Origin: Bacillota bacterium
GTDB lineage: Bacteria > Bacillota > Clostridia > Lachnospirales > Lachnospiraceae
Assembly: GCA_023411555.1 (NCBI GenBank)
Contig: JAEYOQ010000024.1
Coordinates: 90,025-154,024 of the forward strand
Length of the DNA stretch: 64,000 nucleotides
Direction: 5' to 3'
This document shows positions 8,783-18,307 of this stretch, one piece after another. The notes below the pieces were generated by a model. The model was not told the DNA's origin. It made no database searches and saw nothing but the letters and a program-made list of their open reading frames with translations. A program made the translations under genes and the position numbers. How positions within the stretch are numbered: the first letter of the stretch is position 1; each line of letters opens with the position of its first letter.

Positions 8783-9925
8783 ATGCGAAATGAATTTTTG
8801 TATAAGCATGTATATGAAGGAATAAAGGAAAAAATAATGAGCGGGATATTCCCAAAGGATAGTAAGCTCCCATCAGAGAAAGAATTTTGTACTGAATATG
8901 AAGTGAGTGCGATTACGGTTAAGAAAGCAATGGATCTTCTGGTTGATGAGGAGCTTGTTCGCAGGGTTCCCGGAAAGGGAACTTATGTAATCGATAATGC
9001 TGGTGCTGAGAAGGTAGCCCAGAGAGAAGAAGAGGTCAAAGAAGCGGATCGATACGAAAAGCCTGAGGTTGAACCGAAGGATAAAAAAAGAAAACTGATC
9101 GGAATTGTACTAGAGCATGTTGCTTCTCCCTTTGGACTTGATATGTTGTATCAGCTGGATTATGAAGCCGAGAAGGCGGGCTATAAGCTTTGTATACGAT
9201 TTTCATATGGAAACAGAGAAAAGGAAACGGATGAAATAGAACATCTGATGGCACTTAATGTTGAGGGGATTATAATTATGCCTTGTCATGGCTCTCACTA
9301 TAATAATGCTATTCTGAAGCTGATTGTTGATGATTTTCCTGTAATACTGATTGATAAAAGAATGACAGGTATATCGGTGTCTACCGTAAGCACCGATGGA
9401 AAAAATGCAGTAAGGTTATTGGTAAAGCACCTTTATGAAAGAGGGTGTCGCAATATTGGCTTAATTACACTAGATACGTCGGATACTACCTCGCTGATTG
9501 ATCGAAGAGAAGGGTATTATTGTGGCTTGGAAGAGTATAATCTGCCCTTGGCCGAAGAATGTGTTCTTAAATACGGTGATACCAATTTTGTTGATAAAAA
9601 GACGGAGCAAATCGATGCTGATAATATTAGGCAATATTTTGAGAAAACAAGAGGCAGATTGGATGGAGTGATTTGTACAGAATATGGTATGATGTCATCT
9701 GTGGTCAAAGCGGCGAAGGCTTTAGGGATTCGTATTGGGTCTGATCTAAAGATTTGTTGTATTGATGAGGACTATCAAGCTGCTGACGGATATTACTTTA
9801 CCCATATGAAGCAGGATGAAAGAGAAATTGCCAAATTGGCTCTAAAGCTTCTGATACAAGGTGGGAACCAACCCGCTATTGACTATGTGGTTCCGGCTAT
9901 TTTTAGACAAGGAAGAACGACCTAA
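8783..9925 (+). CDS. GntR/LacI hybrid transcriptional regulator (AraR-type)
   Basis: Residues 1 to about 75 form a GntR winged helix-turn-helix: LPSEKEFCTEYEVSAITVKK and a wing with RRVPGKGTYV. After a charged linker rich in K and E (about 75-105), residues 107-380 form a periplasmic-binding-protein-like sensor of the LacI type. This architecture is that of Bacillus AraR, which represses arabinose genes and is released by the sugar. It probably senses a mono- or oligosaccharide released by the neighbouring enzymes and controls the mannosidase and importer 1. The ligand cannot be read from the sequence. Confidence 0.85.
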   Translation: MRNEFLYKHVYEGIKEKIMSGIFPKDSKLPSEKEFCTEYEVSAITVKKAMDLLVDEELVRRVPGKGTYVIDNAGAEKVAQREEEVKEADRYEKPEVEPKDKKRKLIGIVLEHVASPFGLDMLYQLDYEAEKAGYKLCIRFSYGNREKETDEIEHLMALNVEGIIIMPCHGSHYNNAILKLIVDDFPVILIDKRMTGISVSTVSTDGKNAVRLLVKHLYERGCRNIGLITLDTSDTTSLIDRREGYYCGLEEYNLPLAEECVLKYGDTNFVDKKTEQIDADNIRQYFEKTRGRLDGVICTEYGMMSSVVKAAKALGIRIGSDLKICCIDEDYQAADGYYFTHMKQDEREIAKLALKLLIQGGNQPAIDYVVPAIFRQGRTT

Positions 9926-9967
9926 TCTAAGTATTGTTGAATTTGTTTTGCTAATGATGGAACGATA

Positions 9968-10048
9968 CAAACAGCCAATACAAAATACACTAATATTTCT
10001 TCTGTGATTAAGAGAAGGAGTGTTGACGTATTTTGTATTGGCTGTTTG
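9968..10048. repeat. 21-bp perfect inverted repeat downstream of the GntR/LacI gene
   Basis: The arms 9968-9988 and 10028-10048 are exact reverse complements around a 39-nt loop. The stem could end the regulator transcript, but no T run follows and the loop is long. A similar long-armed structure lies at 28213-28307. It may be a small non-autonomous repeat or an RNA structure. Confidence 0.7.
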
Positions 10049-10308
10049 CGTTGGGTTGATTGATTGTAGAGGACATAAAATATAATTAATTTGTCTTAAA
10101 ATTATCATAAAATATATTTTTTGCTTTCGCGTACGATCTTCGATAGGATTAAAATAGATATCATGTAACTGAAATTACATACATAGAAAACATGAAATCA
10201 TGAAACTTTATTAGGTTAATTGTGTAAAATGACGATACAAATCTCGCTCAAAGGGGAATGAAGATATATATAACATAAAAAATTATATAGAATTAATATT
10301 TATTTTTG

Positions 10309-10337
10309 TTTACAAATTATATTAAATATGATATTAT
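10309..10337 (+). promoter_or_regulatory. promoter of sugar importer 1 binding protein
   Basis: TTTACA (10309-10314), 17-bp spacer, TATTAT (10332-10337), about 90 bp before the start codon. The 500-bp gap upstream otherwise holds the long inverted repeat at 9968-10048 and AT-rich sequence including a small ATGTAA/TTACAT repeat at 10163-10180. Confidence 0.6.
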
Positions 10338-10426
10338 ACTTTTACAACGTGCACATAATAGACATGTGAAATCTGTGGAGAGCCTGACTATTGTGAGCTG
10401 TAGCAAATTATTCTTAAGGAGGAGAT

Positions 10427-11899
10427 ATGATGAAGTTAAGAAAATTATTAACGATGTTCTTGGTAGTGGCAATGTTTGGTGGATTGTTAGCAGGATGCGG
10501 GCAAAAAGCTAATAATACCGAAGTAAAGCCTACTGATGCTCCAAAAACCGAAGCTACAAAGGGGGAGGAACCTAAAGTAGAAGATGCTGGTAATGATGCT
10601 CAAGTTGGCGGAACGGTCCGCATAATGATGAATGTAACCGGTGGTAAGGATGAGGAAGAAATGAAGCTGTTCCAGCAAGCGCTCAGTGATGCCACTGGCT
10701 TAGATGTTCAGATTGAAAAACCTGCATCTGACTATACCACAATTTTAATGCAAAAACTAAACGGCGGAGAACTGTACGATTTAATCTATATTGGCGCCGG
10801 AGATTACATGAATCTAATTGGTCAGGATGCATTGCTTGATATTACTGACCGTATCAAAGCCTCTGAGATACTGACGAATAATATCGAAGCAAGAGAATGG
10901 GAAGATATCACAGTAGACGGCAAAATATATGCAGGCTTTAACAAAAAGGAAGTACATAGGGTAGTGGCTTTAAATAATGTTTTATTAAAGAATGCAGGGA
11001 TTGATTATAAAACCATAACACCTACATTGGATGGTTATTATGATGTGTTCAAGAAGCTGAAGGAAGCAAGCACCGATAGCGAGTTTTATCCGTATACCGC
11101 AGTTATGGCTGATGCTTGGGATCTTCAGCCTTGGATGGCAGCTACAGGAATGAAATCTGGTGTTGTGATTGATGCCGATGGTAAGAAATATGCTCCTTAT
11201 TCTACAGATGATGCAGCTCCGGTTTGGGAATGGTTCAAGAAGCTGTATGATGAGAAACTTTTAGATCCAGGTGCCTTTGTTGATAAATCCAGTGATATGA
11301 GATCAAAGATGAGTGCGGCTTCTCAGAAAACTGCAGTAACCGTTGATTGGGCTGCTTGGGTAGGATTGCACAATGCAAATGCACTGGCAGGTGGAGTGGC
11401 TGCAGACAGCTATGAAGTGGTATCCTTGCCAGGTGTTCAGACACCGGACGGTTCCTATATGCTATGTAAGGGTGGTGCGAGCTTGTTTGGTGTTCCTGCC
11501 AATGCGCCGAACGTAGATGGAGCGATTAAAGTGTTAGAATATTTTGCTACACAAGAAGGCGGCGAGCTTCTTTCAGTAGGTATCAAAGATTATGACTATA
11601 CAGTGGTAAACGGCAAATATGAATTAACCGAGGTAGGTAAGGGTCATGGTAATGACCATGGTGCACCGTTCCCGATTAAAAAGGATTTTGCGCATCCTTT
11701 AGGCTATAATCCTGGTGTAGAAGAGGCAGTATCTTACGGTCAATTTGCAACGATCGATTTATCAATTCCGAATGAAGGGGATTATAAAGCGACAGTTGGT
11801 AAGTGGGGTATCCAAATTGTTAAGGGAGAGGTTTCCGTGTCAGAAGGTCTTGAAAAAATGAGAAGTGAACTTGTCTCTCTAGGGGTAACAGACCGATAA
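10427..11899 (+). CDS. ABC sugar importer 1, extracellular solute-binding lipoprotein
   Basis: A lipoprotein signal peptide with lipobox LLAGCG (Cys about 24) is followed by a low-complexity linker rich in T, E and K. A solute-binding domain of about 430 residues of the CUT1 type used for oligosaccharides comes next. The protein should be anchored outside the membrane and hand sugar to the two permeases encoded next. AAGGAGG lies 4 bases before the first of two adjacent ATGs. A hairpin follows the gene, which probably lowers read-through so the binding protein is made in excess over the permeases, a common arrangement. No ATPase gene is present; the complex probably uses a shared MsmX-like ATPase encoded elsewhere. 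Confidence 0.88.
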   Translation: MMKLRKLLTMFLVVAMFGGLLAGCGQKANNTEVKPTDAPKTEATKGEEPKVEDAGNDAQVGGTVRIMMNVTGGKDEEEMKLFQQALSDATGLDVQIEKPASDYTTILMQKLNGGELYDLIYIGAGDYMNLIGQDALLDITDRIKASEILTNNIEAREWEDITVDGKIYAGFNKKEVHRVVALNNVLLKNAGIDYKTITPTLDGYYDVFKKLKEASTDSEFYPYTAVMADAWDLQPWMAATGMKSGVVIDADGKKYAPYSTDDAAPVWEWFKKLYDEKLLDPGAFVDKSSDMRSKMSAASQKTAVTVDWAAWVGLHNANALAGGVAADSYEVVSLPGVQTPDGSYMLCKGGASLFGVPANAPNVDGAIKVLEYFATQEGGELLSVGIKDYDYTVVNGKYELTEVGKGHGNDHGAPFPIKKDFAHPLGYNPGVEEAVSYGQFATIDLSIPNEGDYKATVGKWGIQIVKGEVSVSEGLEKMRSELVSLGVTDR

Positions 11900-11977
11900 G
11901 ATAAAGATAAGAGGAAAGTCCGAGTAATAGCTAAAGAAAATCAGTATTAGTACGAGATAGTGAATAGTTCATAGAGA

Positions 11978-12152
11978 AGCAGGCTTGTTTTTCGTGGGAC
12001 ATCCGGTGCAAGCCTGCTCTCATTTACGTAAAGGCAAAGTGAAGTAGTAGCTAAGAATTCTTGATTACTACAAACGCACCCATGCGAAAAATGCCTGTTT
12101 ACAGGCATCGGAAAAGTTTGCGGAGCATGTTTCTTGTGGTTTGTGCTATAAT
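11978..12152 (+). promoter_or_regulatory. intercistronic hairpin and possible secondary promoter before the permeases
   Basis: A 10-bp stem (11978-11987 with 12009-12018) stands between binding protein and permease genes and may act as attenuator or mRNA 3'-end protector. Further on, TGCTATAAT (12144-12152) is an extended -10 element without a clear -35 box. A short ATGCCTG...CAGGCAT repeat also lies near 12090-12107. Confidence 0.4.
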
Positions 12153-12202
12153 AATGATTATTCAGACAAAGGAAATAATGTTGTTTTAAAGGGGGGGAAG
12201 TT

Positions 12203-13108
12203 TTGAAGGCTTCTAAATATTTAAAAAGAGTAATAAGATACCGCTTTATTTATTTGATGCTGTTGCCAATCGTTGCATATTTTCTTGTATTCTCCTATTA
12301 TCCACTGGCACTAGGTATCTATAATAGCTTTCGCAAGGTGAAAATATTAGGTGGATCTAGTTTTATTGGGTTGGAGAATTACATTGAGATCACCAAAAAC
12401 CCGTTATATGTGCAAGCGTTATGGAACAGTCTTGTGGTTGGAATTGGTATATTTCTTCTGCAATTCGTTTGGGGGCTTCTGATAGCGCTAATACTCAATG
12501 AGATAAAGAATAAGCTCTTTCGGTCTCTAATCCAGACAGCTACTTATATTCCCTACTTATTGTCCTGGGCTGTTGTCGGTGGATTGTGGATTACTATTTT
12601 ATCACCGACAGGGTTGATCAATGGCATTTTGAGATTATTTCAGGGTGACGCATTTCGACCAATTGTATTTATGGCAGAGCCTGCTTTTGCCAGAGGAATC
12701 ATGATTTTTACCGGAGCATGGAAGGGCGCAGGATACTATGCGGCTCTCTATTTAGCAGCTATTGTTTCCATTGATCCAAGTATCTACGAAGCGGCAGCGA
12801 TAGACGGGGCGTCCAGACTGAAGCAGATGTTTAGAATAACGTTACCCAATATTGTTCCTACGATGAAGGTGGTAACGGTATTAGCAGCAATGGGTGTCCT
12901 TCGTAATTTTGATCAGATTTTTATCATGGCAAACTCCTCCATCCTGGATCAAGTACGAAATCTGTTGTATTTGATTTTTAATGATGGCATTATTCAGTTT
13001 AAGATTGGGCTTGCTACGGCAGCAGCAACCCTTGTACTGCTTGCTACAATGATCATATCATTCACAGTACGTAGGCTAACCCGCTATGATGATACCTACA
13101 ACTATTAG
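12203..13108 (+). CDS. ABC sugar importer 1, permease (LplB/UgpA type)
   Basis: The 301-residue protein has six predicted membrane segments and the cytoplasmic loop YEAAAIDGASRLKQMFRITLP, the EAA motif that contacts the ATPase. It matches the first permease of CUT1 carbohydrate importers. The TTG start is preceded by GGGGGGGAAG; no better start exists nearby. Its 3' end is next to the second permease, whose ribosome site overlaps this gene's last codons, so translation is coupled. Confidence 0.88.
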   Translation: MKASKYLKRVIRYRFIYLMLLPIVAYFLVFSYYPLALGIYNSFRKVKILGGSSFIGLENYIEITKNPLYVQALWNSLVVGIGIFLLQFVWGLLIALILNEIKNKLFRSLIQTATYIPYLLSWAVVGGLWITILSPTGLINGILRLFQGDAFRPIVFMAEPAFARGIMIFTGAWKGAGYYAALYLAAIVSIDPSIYEAAAIDGASRLKQMFRITLPNIVPTMKVVTVLAAMGVLRNFDQIFIMANSSILDQVRNLLYLIFNDGIIQFKIGLATAAATLVLLATMIISFTVRRLTRYDDTYNY

Positions 13109-13121
13109 GAGGGGAGACATT

Positions 13122-13994
13122 ATGCTAAAAAAACAAAAGGCATTTAGAAATGAGCTGACGACCCTTCAGAAGGTGGTAGCAGTAGTAATTATATCGATTA
13201 TATTTATTATCATGGTGGTTCCGATTTGGAATGCATTTGTAGTATCAACATCCACGGCACTTAGTGCGACACAGAATGGAATTAAATTATGGTGGGACGA
13301 TTTTAGCTTTGAAGGATATCAGTATGTCTTTAAGGTGTCAAAATTACTTCAGCCATTTCTCAACTCCTTTTATGTGACTTCCATTGGTGTTGTATTGCAG
13401 GTTGTATTATCGGCCTTTGCCGGTTATGTTTTGATTCAAAAGGATCTACCGCTTAAAAAATTCATTACTTCTTTTATCATGCTGACAATGATGATTCCCG
13501 GTGATTTGACACTGATATCAATCTATCAGATGAATAAGCAGATGAATTTACTGAATAGCTATACAGGACTTATTGTCAACGGAATGATATCTGGCTTTAG
13601 CATTCTGTTGATGAGAAATTATTTTATCTCAGTACCGTATTCCCTTGCGGAATCGGGGCGAATCGATGGGGCCTCAGAGCTTCGCATATTTGCGGGCATT
13701 TATCTGCCTATTTCGAAACCGGGGTTGGCAACTGTATTCTTCATGGAGTATGTTGCAAAATGGAATAGCATAATGCTTCCTGCTACATTAATCACCGATC
13801 AGAAGAAATATACCTTGCCACTTATGCTAAAAGCGATGATTCTGCAGGATAACTCCACATCAGGTACAGCCTTCGCACCGGAAAATGCGGTTATGGCTAC
13901 CATCATTATCTCAACAATACCACTGCTTTTCATCTATATCTTTGCGCAAAGATATCTGTTGGCAGGTATGAACTTAGGAGCAACGAAGGAATAG
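13122..13994 (+). CDS. ABC sugar importer 1, permease (UgpE/YtcP type)
   Basis: The 290-residue protein has six membrane segments and the EAA-loop sequence AESGRIDGASELRIFAGIYLP. The open frame extends upstream to 13086, but the ATG at 13122 has AGGAGGGG 7 bases before it, so it is the probable start. It pairs with the preceding permease to form the channel. The PHP-domain gene begins 27 bp downstream and is probably in the same transcript. Confidence 0.88.
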   Translation: MLKKQKAFRNELTTLQKVVAVVIISIIFIIMVVPIWNAFVVSTSTALSATQNGIKLWWDDFSFEGYQYVFKVSKLLQPFLNSFYVTSIGVVLQVVLSAFAGYVLIQKDLPLKKFITSFIMLTMMIPGDLTLISIYQMNKQMNLLNSYTGLIVNGMISGFSILLMRNYFISVPYSLAESGRIDGASELRIFAGIYLPISKPGLATVFFMEYVAKWNSIMLPATLITDQKKYTLPLMLKAMILQDNSTSGTAFAPENAVMATIIISTIPLLFIYIFAQRYLLAGMNLGATKE

Positions 13995-14021
13995 GATTCT
14001 GAGGAAGGATAGCATGAGACC

Positions 14022-15323
14022 ATGAGTAAGACAAGTATAAAAATCGAACGTTTCATTAGGAAAGAAGAAGAAGGTTCTTACTTCCTGCTTCCCTTTGAAG
14101 TTCCTGAGGAAGTTGAGAAGCTGGAGATTACCTATGAATATACCAGATTTCATAGCGAAACAAAGGAAGATAACAGTGTAGTTAACAAGGAAATTAATAT
14201 CATTGATTTGGGGCTGAATGGCGTAGATTATACTTATGTTGGTTCATCGGGATCTGATCGAAACAGTATATTTATTTCGGCTACAAAAAGCTCTCAGGGC
14301 TTTGCTCCGGTGAGTACCGATGCAGGAAGCTGGAGTATCATCGTAGGAGCCTATAAGATACAAGACAGCGGCTGTATGGTAACCTATCATATCACTTTTA
14401 CGAAAAAGGAACGGAGATTATTAAAAGGTGATACCCATATGCACACCCTTGGTTCCGATGGTACTTTTTCGGTAGAGGGAGTTGCGCAACTGGGAAAACA
14501 ACTGGGACTTGACTTTATCTTTATAACGGATCATAACAATTATGCACATAATTTCCAACAGGTTGAGGTGGAAGGAATCACTGTTCTTCCGGGAACAGAG
14601 TGGACCCATTACAAAGGTCATGCAGGACTTCTTGGTGTAAAGAAACCATTTGAAAGTGCTTTCTGTGTCAATTCATTAACTGAGGCCCAGGCAAAACTAG
14701 CCGAGGCGAGAAAGAACGGGGCACTTCTGATACTAAATCACCCCTTTTGCCTTTATTGTGGTTGGAAATGGGGGATAGATAATTTTGAATATGATGCCAT
14801 TGAGATTTGGAATGGTGGCTTATCGATAGCATCTAATTTACAATGTATGGAATGGTGGCAGGAACAGCTATCAAATAATAAAAAGATACCAATTGTTGGC
14901 GGAAGTGACTTCCATCGTCTTGATGTAATGAGACTTTTGGGGATGCCATGTACTTGTATCTATGCTAAGTCTAACACAAACGAGGATATTGTTCAGGCAA
15001 TCAGAAATGGAAACAGTTATCTATCCTTGTCCTCAAAGGGACCGGATTTATACGCAGAGGCCGGTGGAAAGATATTGGGAGAAACAGCATCTTCAGGAAG
15101 TGAAGCAAGGATACGCTTCTGGAACCTAAAAAAGGGTGACCTACTTCGCTTGATTACTGATCAAGATGTGGAAGAGATTGAATGTGGAGAAGGTATCAGA
15201 GAGATTGAATTTAAGCGTGAATTCCATGGAGCCGCATTCTGTCGCTTTGAAGTGGTGAGAAATATTGACCCGGAGTTGGGGCAGATGAAGGCACTAATAT
15301 CCAATCCTATTTACTTTGAATAG
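14022..15323 (+). CDS. PHP-domain metal-dependent hydrolase (CehA/McbA-like)
   Basis: Residues 1 to about 130 form a beta-rich N-terminal region. A PHP phosphoesterase domain follows with metal-binding motifs GDTHMHTLGSDG (about 139-150), FITDHNN, LNHPF and GGSDFH. These are the HxH, DH, H and DxH signatures of the CehA/McbA subgroup, whose members hydrolyse phosphodiesters or other esters. There is no signal peptide, so it is cytoplasmic. Its position behind importer 1 suggests it processes a phospho- or ester-modified glycoside or glycerophosphodiester, but the substrate is not known. It is followed by a strong terminator that ends this operon. Confidence 0.8.
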   Translation: MSKTSIKIERFIRKEEEGSYFLLPFEVPEEVEKLEITYEYTRFHSETKEDNSVVNKEINIIDLGLNGVDYTYVGSSGSDRNSIFISATKSSQGFAPVSTDAGSWSIIVGAYKIQDSGCMVTYHITFTKKERRLLKGDTHMHTLGSDGTFSVEGVAQLGKQLGLDFIFITDHNNYAHNFQQVEVEGITVLPGTEWTHYKGHAGLLGVKKPFESAFCVNSLTEAQAKLAEARKNGALLILNHPFCLYCGWKWGIDNFEYDAIEIWNGGLSIASNLQCMEWWQEQLSNNKKIPIVGGSDFHRLDVMRLLGMPCTCIYAKSNTNEDIVQAIRNGNSYLSLSSKGPDLYAEAGGKILGETASSGSEARIRFWNLKKGDLLRLITDQDVEEIECGEGIREIEFKREFHGAAFCRFEVVRNIDPELGQMKALISNPIYFE

Positions 15324-15348
15324 AGTTATATGGCATACCATGCGGTAA

Positions 15349-15389
15349 GGGGGCTGTTGCATAGCATCAAGTTATGCAACAGCCCCCTT
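15349..15389 (+). terminator. strong terminator of importer 1/PHP operon (GGGGCTGTTGCATA family)
   Basis: A 15-bp perfect stem (15349-15363 with 15373-15387) has a 9-nt loop and flanking A and T bases. The stem sequence GGGGCTGTTGCATA recurs at 53991 and, in part, at 49769 and 3547. Confidence 0.85.
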
Positions 15390-15400
15390 GGCGATATGGG

Positions 15401-15449
15401 TTGAAATAATCCTAACATTTGGTTATAATTAGTAAAAAAAACGTTTTAC
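15401..15449 (+). promoter_or_regulatory. promoter and candidate LacI-type operator of the lacI-GH43 unit
   Basis: TTGAAA (15401-15406), 17-bp spacer and TATAAT (15424-15429). Immediately downstream, 15432-15449 contains the perfect palindrome AAAACGTTTT with outer GTAA/TTAC arms. LacI-family operators have a central CG and often sit at the transcription start. A related site follows the promoter at 18224, suggesting one LacI regulator controls both units. Confidence 0.6.
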
Positions 15450-15472
15450 CTACATACGAAAGGGAGTATAGA

Positions 15473-16513
15473 GTGGTTACATTAAAAGACATTGCTAGGA
15501 TGTGTGATGTTTCCATAACAACCGTATCTAATGTATTAAATGACAAGCAAAAGGTTAGTGAGGAAACCCGGCAAAGGGTACTTGAGGTGGTAAAGCAAAC
15601 CAGATATCAGCCTAATTACTTCGCTCAGGGAATGAGAATGCAGAAGACCAGGACGATAGGAATTATTGTAGAGGATTTGGAACTGTTTAGTACACCGTCC
15701 ATCGTAGAGGCTATAATGGCATATTGTGATGATAACAATTACAGGACAATGCTTGTGAATATGAGACTTTATGACAAATGGCAGGACAAATGGTATACAG
15801 ATGAGAAAAAAATCAAATCGGTGCTTCAGCCGAAGATTCAGGAGTTACTGCAAATTAAAGTAGACGGTATTATGTATGTGGCCGGGCATTGCAGGAATAT
15901 CAATTATTTCATGAGTGATATAAAGATTCCGGTCATTATAGTATATGCTTTATCGGCATCCTCCAGATTTACCTCAGTTGTATTTGATGACGAAAAGGGT
16001 GGTTATGATCTGACCAATTATTTGGTTTCAAAGGGGCATCGTAAAATAGGTGTGATTGCTGGAGATACTAACAATCTTCATGCTCAAAAGCGGCTCTTGG
16101 GTTATCAGAAAGCCCTTTTTGAAGAACAGATTTTATTCAATCCAAACTGGGTTATGCATGGGGACTGGGAAAGAAGGTCCGGATATATACAAGTGAAAGA
16201 GCTGGTAAAAGAGGGCGTTACAGCGATTTTTTGTATGAATGACTTGATGGCAGCTGGAGCATATGATTATCTATATGAGAATAATATGATGGTGGGACAG
16301 GATATTTCAATCGTAGGATATGATAATAATCAAATTTCTGATTACCTAAGACCGCGACTTACAACGAATGACATACCTTTGAAAAAGATAGGTCGGACTG
16401 CGGCAGAATACTTTATTAATTTGCTGGAGGATGAGATAGACATGAATGAGAGATGTGAAATCATCAAATTACCCTGTAGTTTGGTGATAAGAGAATCCGT
16501 AGGAAGTGTTTGA
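15473..16513 (+). CDS. LacI-family transcriptional regulator
   Basis: From GTG 15473 the protein begins VVTLKDIARMCDVSITTVSNVLN, the classical LacI helix-turn-helix at the very N-terminus. A periplasmic-binding-like sugar sensor over about residues 60-346 follows. The frame is open from a TTG at 15419, but AGGGAG 6 bases before GTG 15473 and the position of the DNA-binding motif favour the latter. It probably represses its own transcript and the importer 2 promoter, through the operators noted at 15432 and 18260. GH43 follows 64 bp downstream, with no terminator between. Confidence 0.87.
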   Translation: MVTLKDIARMCDVSITTVSNVLNDKQKVSEETRQRVLEVVKQTRYQPNYFAQGMRMQKTRTIGIIVEDLELFSTPSIVEAIMAYCDDNNYRTMLVNMRLYDKWQDKWYTDEKKIKSVLQPKIQELLQIKVDGIMYVAGHCRNINYFMSDIKIPVIIVYALSASSRFTSVVFDDEKGGYDLTNYLVSKGHRKIGVIAGDTNNLHAQKRLLGYQKALFEEQILFNPNWVMHGDWERRSGYIQVKELVKEGVTAIFCMNDLMAAGAYDYLYENNMMVGQDISIVGYDNNQISDYLRPRLTTNDIPLKKIGRTAAEYFINLLEDEIDMNERCEIIKLPCSLVIRESVGSV

Positions 16514-16577
16514 TGAAGAACCGGTTATGCGAAATACTTATTGATACTATATTGTTTAATGAGAAAGGGGCTATATC

Positions 16578-18002
16578 ATGAAAAAGCAAGGATTTAATCC
16601 ATATCTGCCATCATGGGAGTATATTCCGGATGGTGAACCGTATGTGTTTGATGATAGAGTGTATGTTTACGGATCTCATGACCGATTTAATGGGTATGCA
16701 TACTGCTTAAATGATTATGTCTGCTGGTCTGCACCGATAGAGGATATTGCCGACTGGCGTTATGAAGGAGTTATCTATAAAGCTACTGATGTCCAAAACA
16801 ACGAGGATAGGGACAGCTGTCTATATGCACCCGATGTTGCAGTCGGACCGGACGGTAGATATTACTTATATTATGTGGATAGTAAGCGTTCCATCGTTTC
16901 CGTTGCTGTGTGTGACACGCCGGCTGGTAAATATGAGTTTCATGGCTATGTACACTATGCGGATGGAGTAATTTTAGGAGAGAGAGAGGGCGATGAGCCA
17001 CAATTCGATCCGGGAGTATTGGTGGAGGGGGATAGGGTCTATCTTTATACGGGTTTTTGCGCCATCGGTGACAAATCCAGAAGCGGAGCAATGGCCACAG
17101 TTCTTAGCAGTGCAGACATGCTGACTATCCTTGAGGAGCCGGTTATAGTAGCTCCAAGTCAACCCTATAGTAAGGGAAGCGGTTTTGAGGGACATGAGTT
17201 TTTTGAGGCTCCCTCCATTCGAAAGCGGGGAGACACATATTATCTAATCTACTCCTCGGTTCTTATGCATGAGTTATGCTATGCCACTAGTAAACATCCT
17301 ACCAAGGGGTTTGAATATGGTGGAACCATAGTAAGTAATTGTGATATGGGTATCAGCACCGATAAAACTGCCAACAAACCGATGGCTTATGGAGGTAATA
17401 ACCATGGCAGTATAGTTGAGATTAAAGGAAAATGGTACATATTCTATCATAGACACACCAATGGAACGAATTTTAGCAGGCAAGGCTGCTTAGAAGAAAT
17501 CAAGTTTTTGGAAGATGGATCGATTCCTCAGGTTGAGATGACATCCTGTGGGCCGAATGCCGGGCCGCTGAAGGGATTGGGTGAGTATCCTACTTATATT
17601 GCCTGTAATCTTTTTTGCGATGAGGAGTCTGTGTATACCGATTTTACCGGGTCGTGGATGAATAATCAGTTCCCTAAGATTACGCAGGATGGAAGAGACG
17701 GAGATGAAGAGATAGGCTATATTGCCAATATGAAGGCATCTGCCACAGCCGGTTTTAAGTATTTTGACTTTAAGGGAGTTAAGAGAATTAAGATTCGAGT
17801 TCGGGGTTATTGCAAAGGTGATTTTGAGATCAAGACGTCTTGGGATGGACCGTCAATCGGTAAGATACCGGTAGTTTTTTCTAATGTATGGAAAGAATAC
17901 TCGGCAGATATAAGGATACCGGATGGAATACACCCTCTGTATATTACCTATACTGGACAAGGAAGTGCAAGTCTAGCCTCCTTTACATTGGAGAATTATT
18001 GA
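16578..18002 (+). CDS. glycoside hydrolase family 43 with C-terminal CBM6-like domain
   Basis: The 474-residue protein has the five-bladed propeller pattern of GH43 over about residues 1-320, including APDVAVGPDGRYYLYY, DPGVLVEGDRVYLYTG and the general-acid motif FFEAPSI (Glu210). Residues about 350-474 look like a beta-sandwich carbohydrate-binding domain of the CBM6 kind. GH43 enzymes are mainly alpha-L-arabinofuranosidases and beta-xylosidases acting on arabinoxylan or arabinan. There is no signal peptide, so it probably trims imported oligosaccharides in the cytoplasm. It is likely co-transcribed with the LacI gene and ends at a terminator. Confidence 0.85.
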   Translation: MKKQGFNPYLPSWEYIPDGEPYVFDDRVYVYGSHDRFNGYAYCLNDYVCWSAPIEDIADWRYEGVIYKATDVQNNEDRDSCLYAPDVAVGPDGRYYLYYVDSKRSIVSVAVCDTPAGKYEFHGYVHYADGVILGEREGDEPQFDPGVLVEGDRVYLYTGFCAIGDKSRSGAMATVLSSADMLTILEEPVIVAPSQPYSKGSGFEGHEFFEAPSIRKRGDTYYLIYSSVLMHELCYATSKHPTKGFEYGGTIVSNCDMGISTDKTANKPMAYGGNNHGSIVEIKGKWYIFYHRHTNGTNFSRQGCLEEIKFLEDGSIPQVEMTSCGPNAGPLKGLGEYPTYIACNLFCDEESVYTDFTGSWMNNQFPKITQDGRDGDEEIGYIANMKASATAGFKYFDFKGVKRIKIRVRGYCKGDFEIKTSWDGPSIGKIPVVFSNVWKEYSADIRIPDGIHPLYITYTGQGSASLASFTLENY

Positions 18003-18029
18003 TAAAACATACACTTGGCATCAGCAAAG

Positions 18030-18068
18030 ACCCGGTAGATAATCGAGCGATTACTACCGGGTTATTTT
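18030..18068 (+). terminator. terminator after GH43
   Basis: A long stem (ACCCGGTAG 18030-18038 with CTACCGGGT 18054-18062, extended by TAATCG/CGATTA inside) followed by TATTTTG. It separates the LacI-GH43 unit from importer 2. Confidence 0.8.
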
Positions 18069-18223
18069 GAGCCTATTGCATTGAACACTAAAGGATATCA
18101 AAAGCTAGAAAAACGATGAACAGTATAAAAACACATATTCACTTATTTAATAGGGTGCATGGCAATTTTACTGATATAAAGAGATAAAATAATTTAATAT
18201 GTAAACAATATACACAAATCAAA

Positions 18224-18273
18224 TTGATAATAATTGGAAAATTAGATATAATGACACTAGTAAAACGATAAAC
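18224..18273 (+). promoter_or_regulatory. promoter and candidate LacI operator of importer 2
   Basis: TTGATA (18224-18229), 17-bp spacer and TATAAT (18247-18252). GTAAAACGATAAAC at 18260-18273 lies at the expected start of transcription. It resembles the reverse complement of the palindromic site at 15432, both keeping GTAAAACG. The 300-bp gap contains little else besides AT-rich sequence. Confidence 0.6.
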
Positions 18274-18307
18274 ATAGCATAAGCAATCAAAAGGGAGGCA
18301 GTATTTA

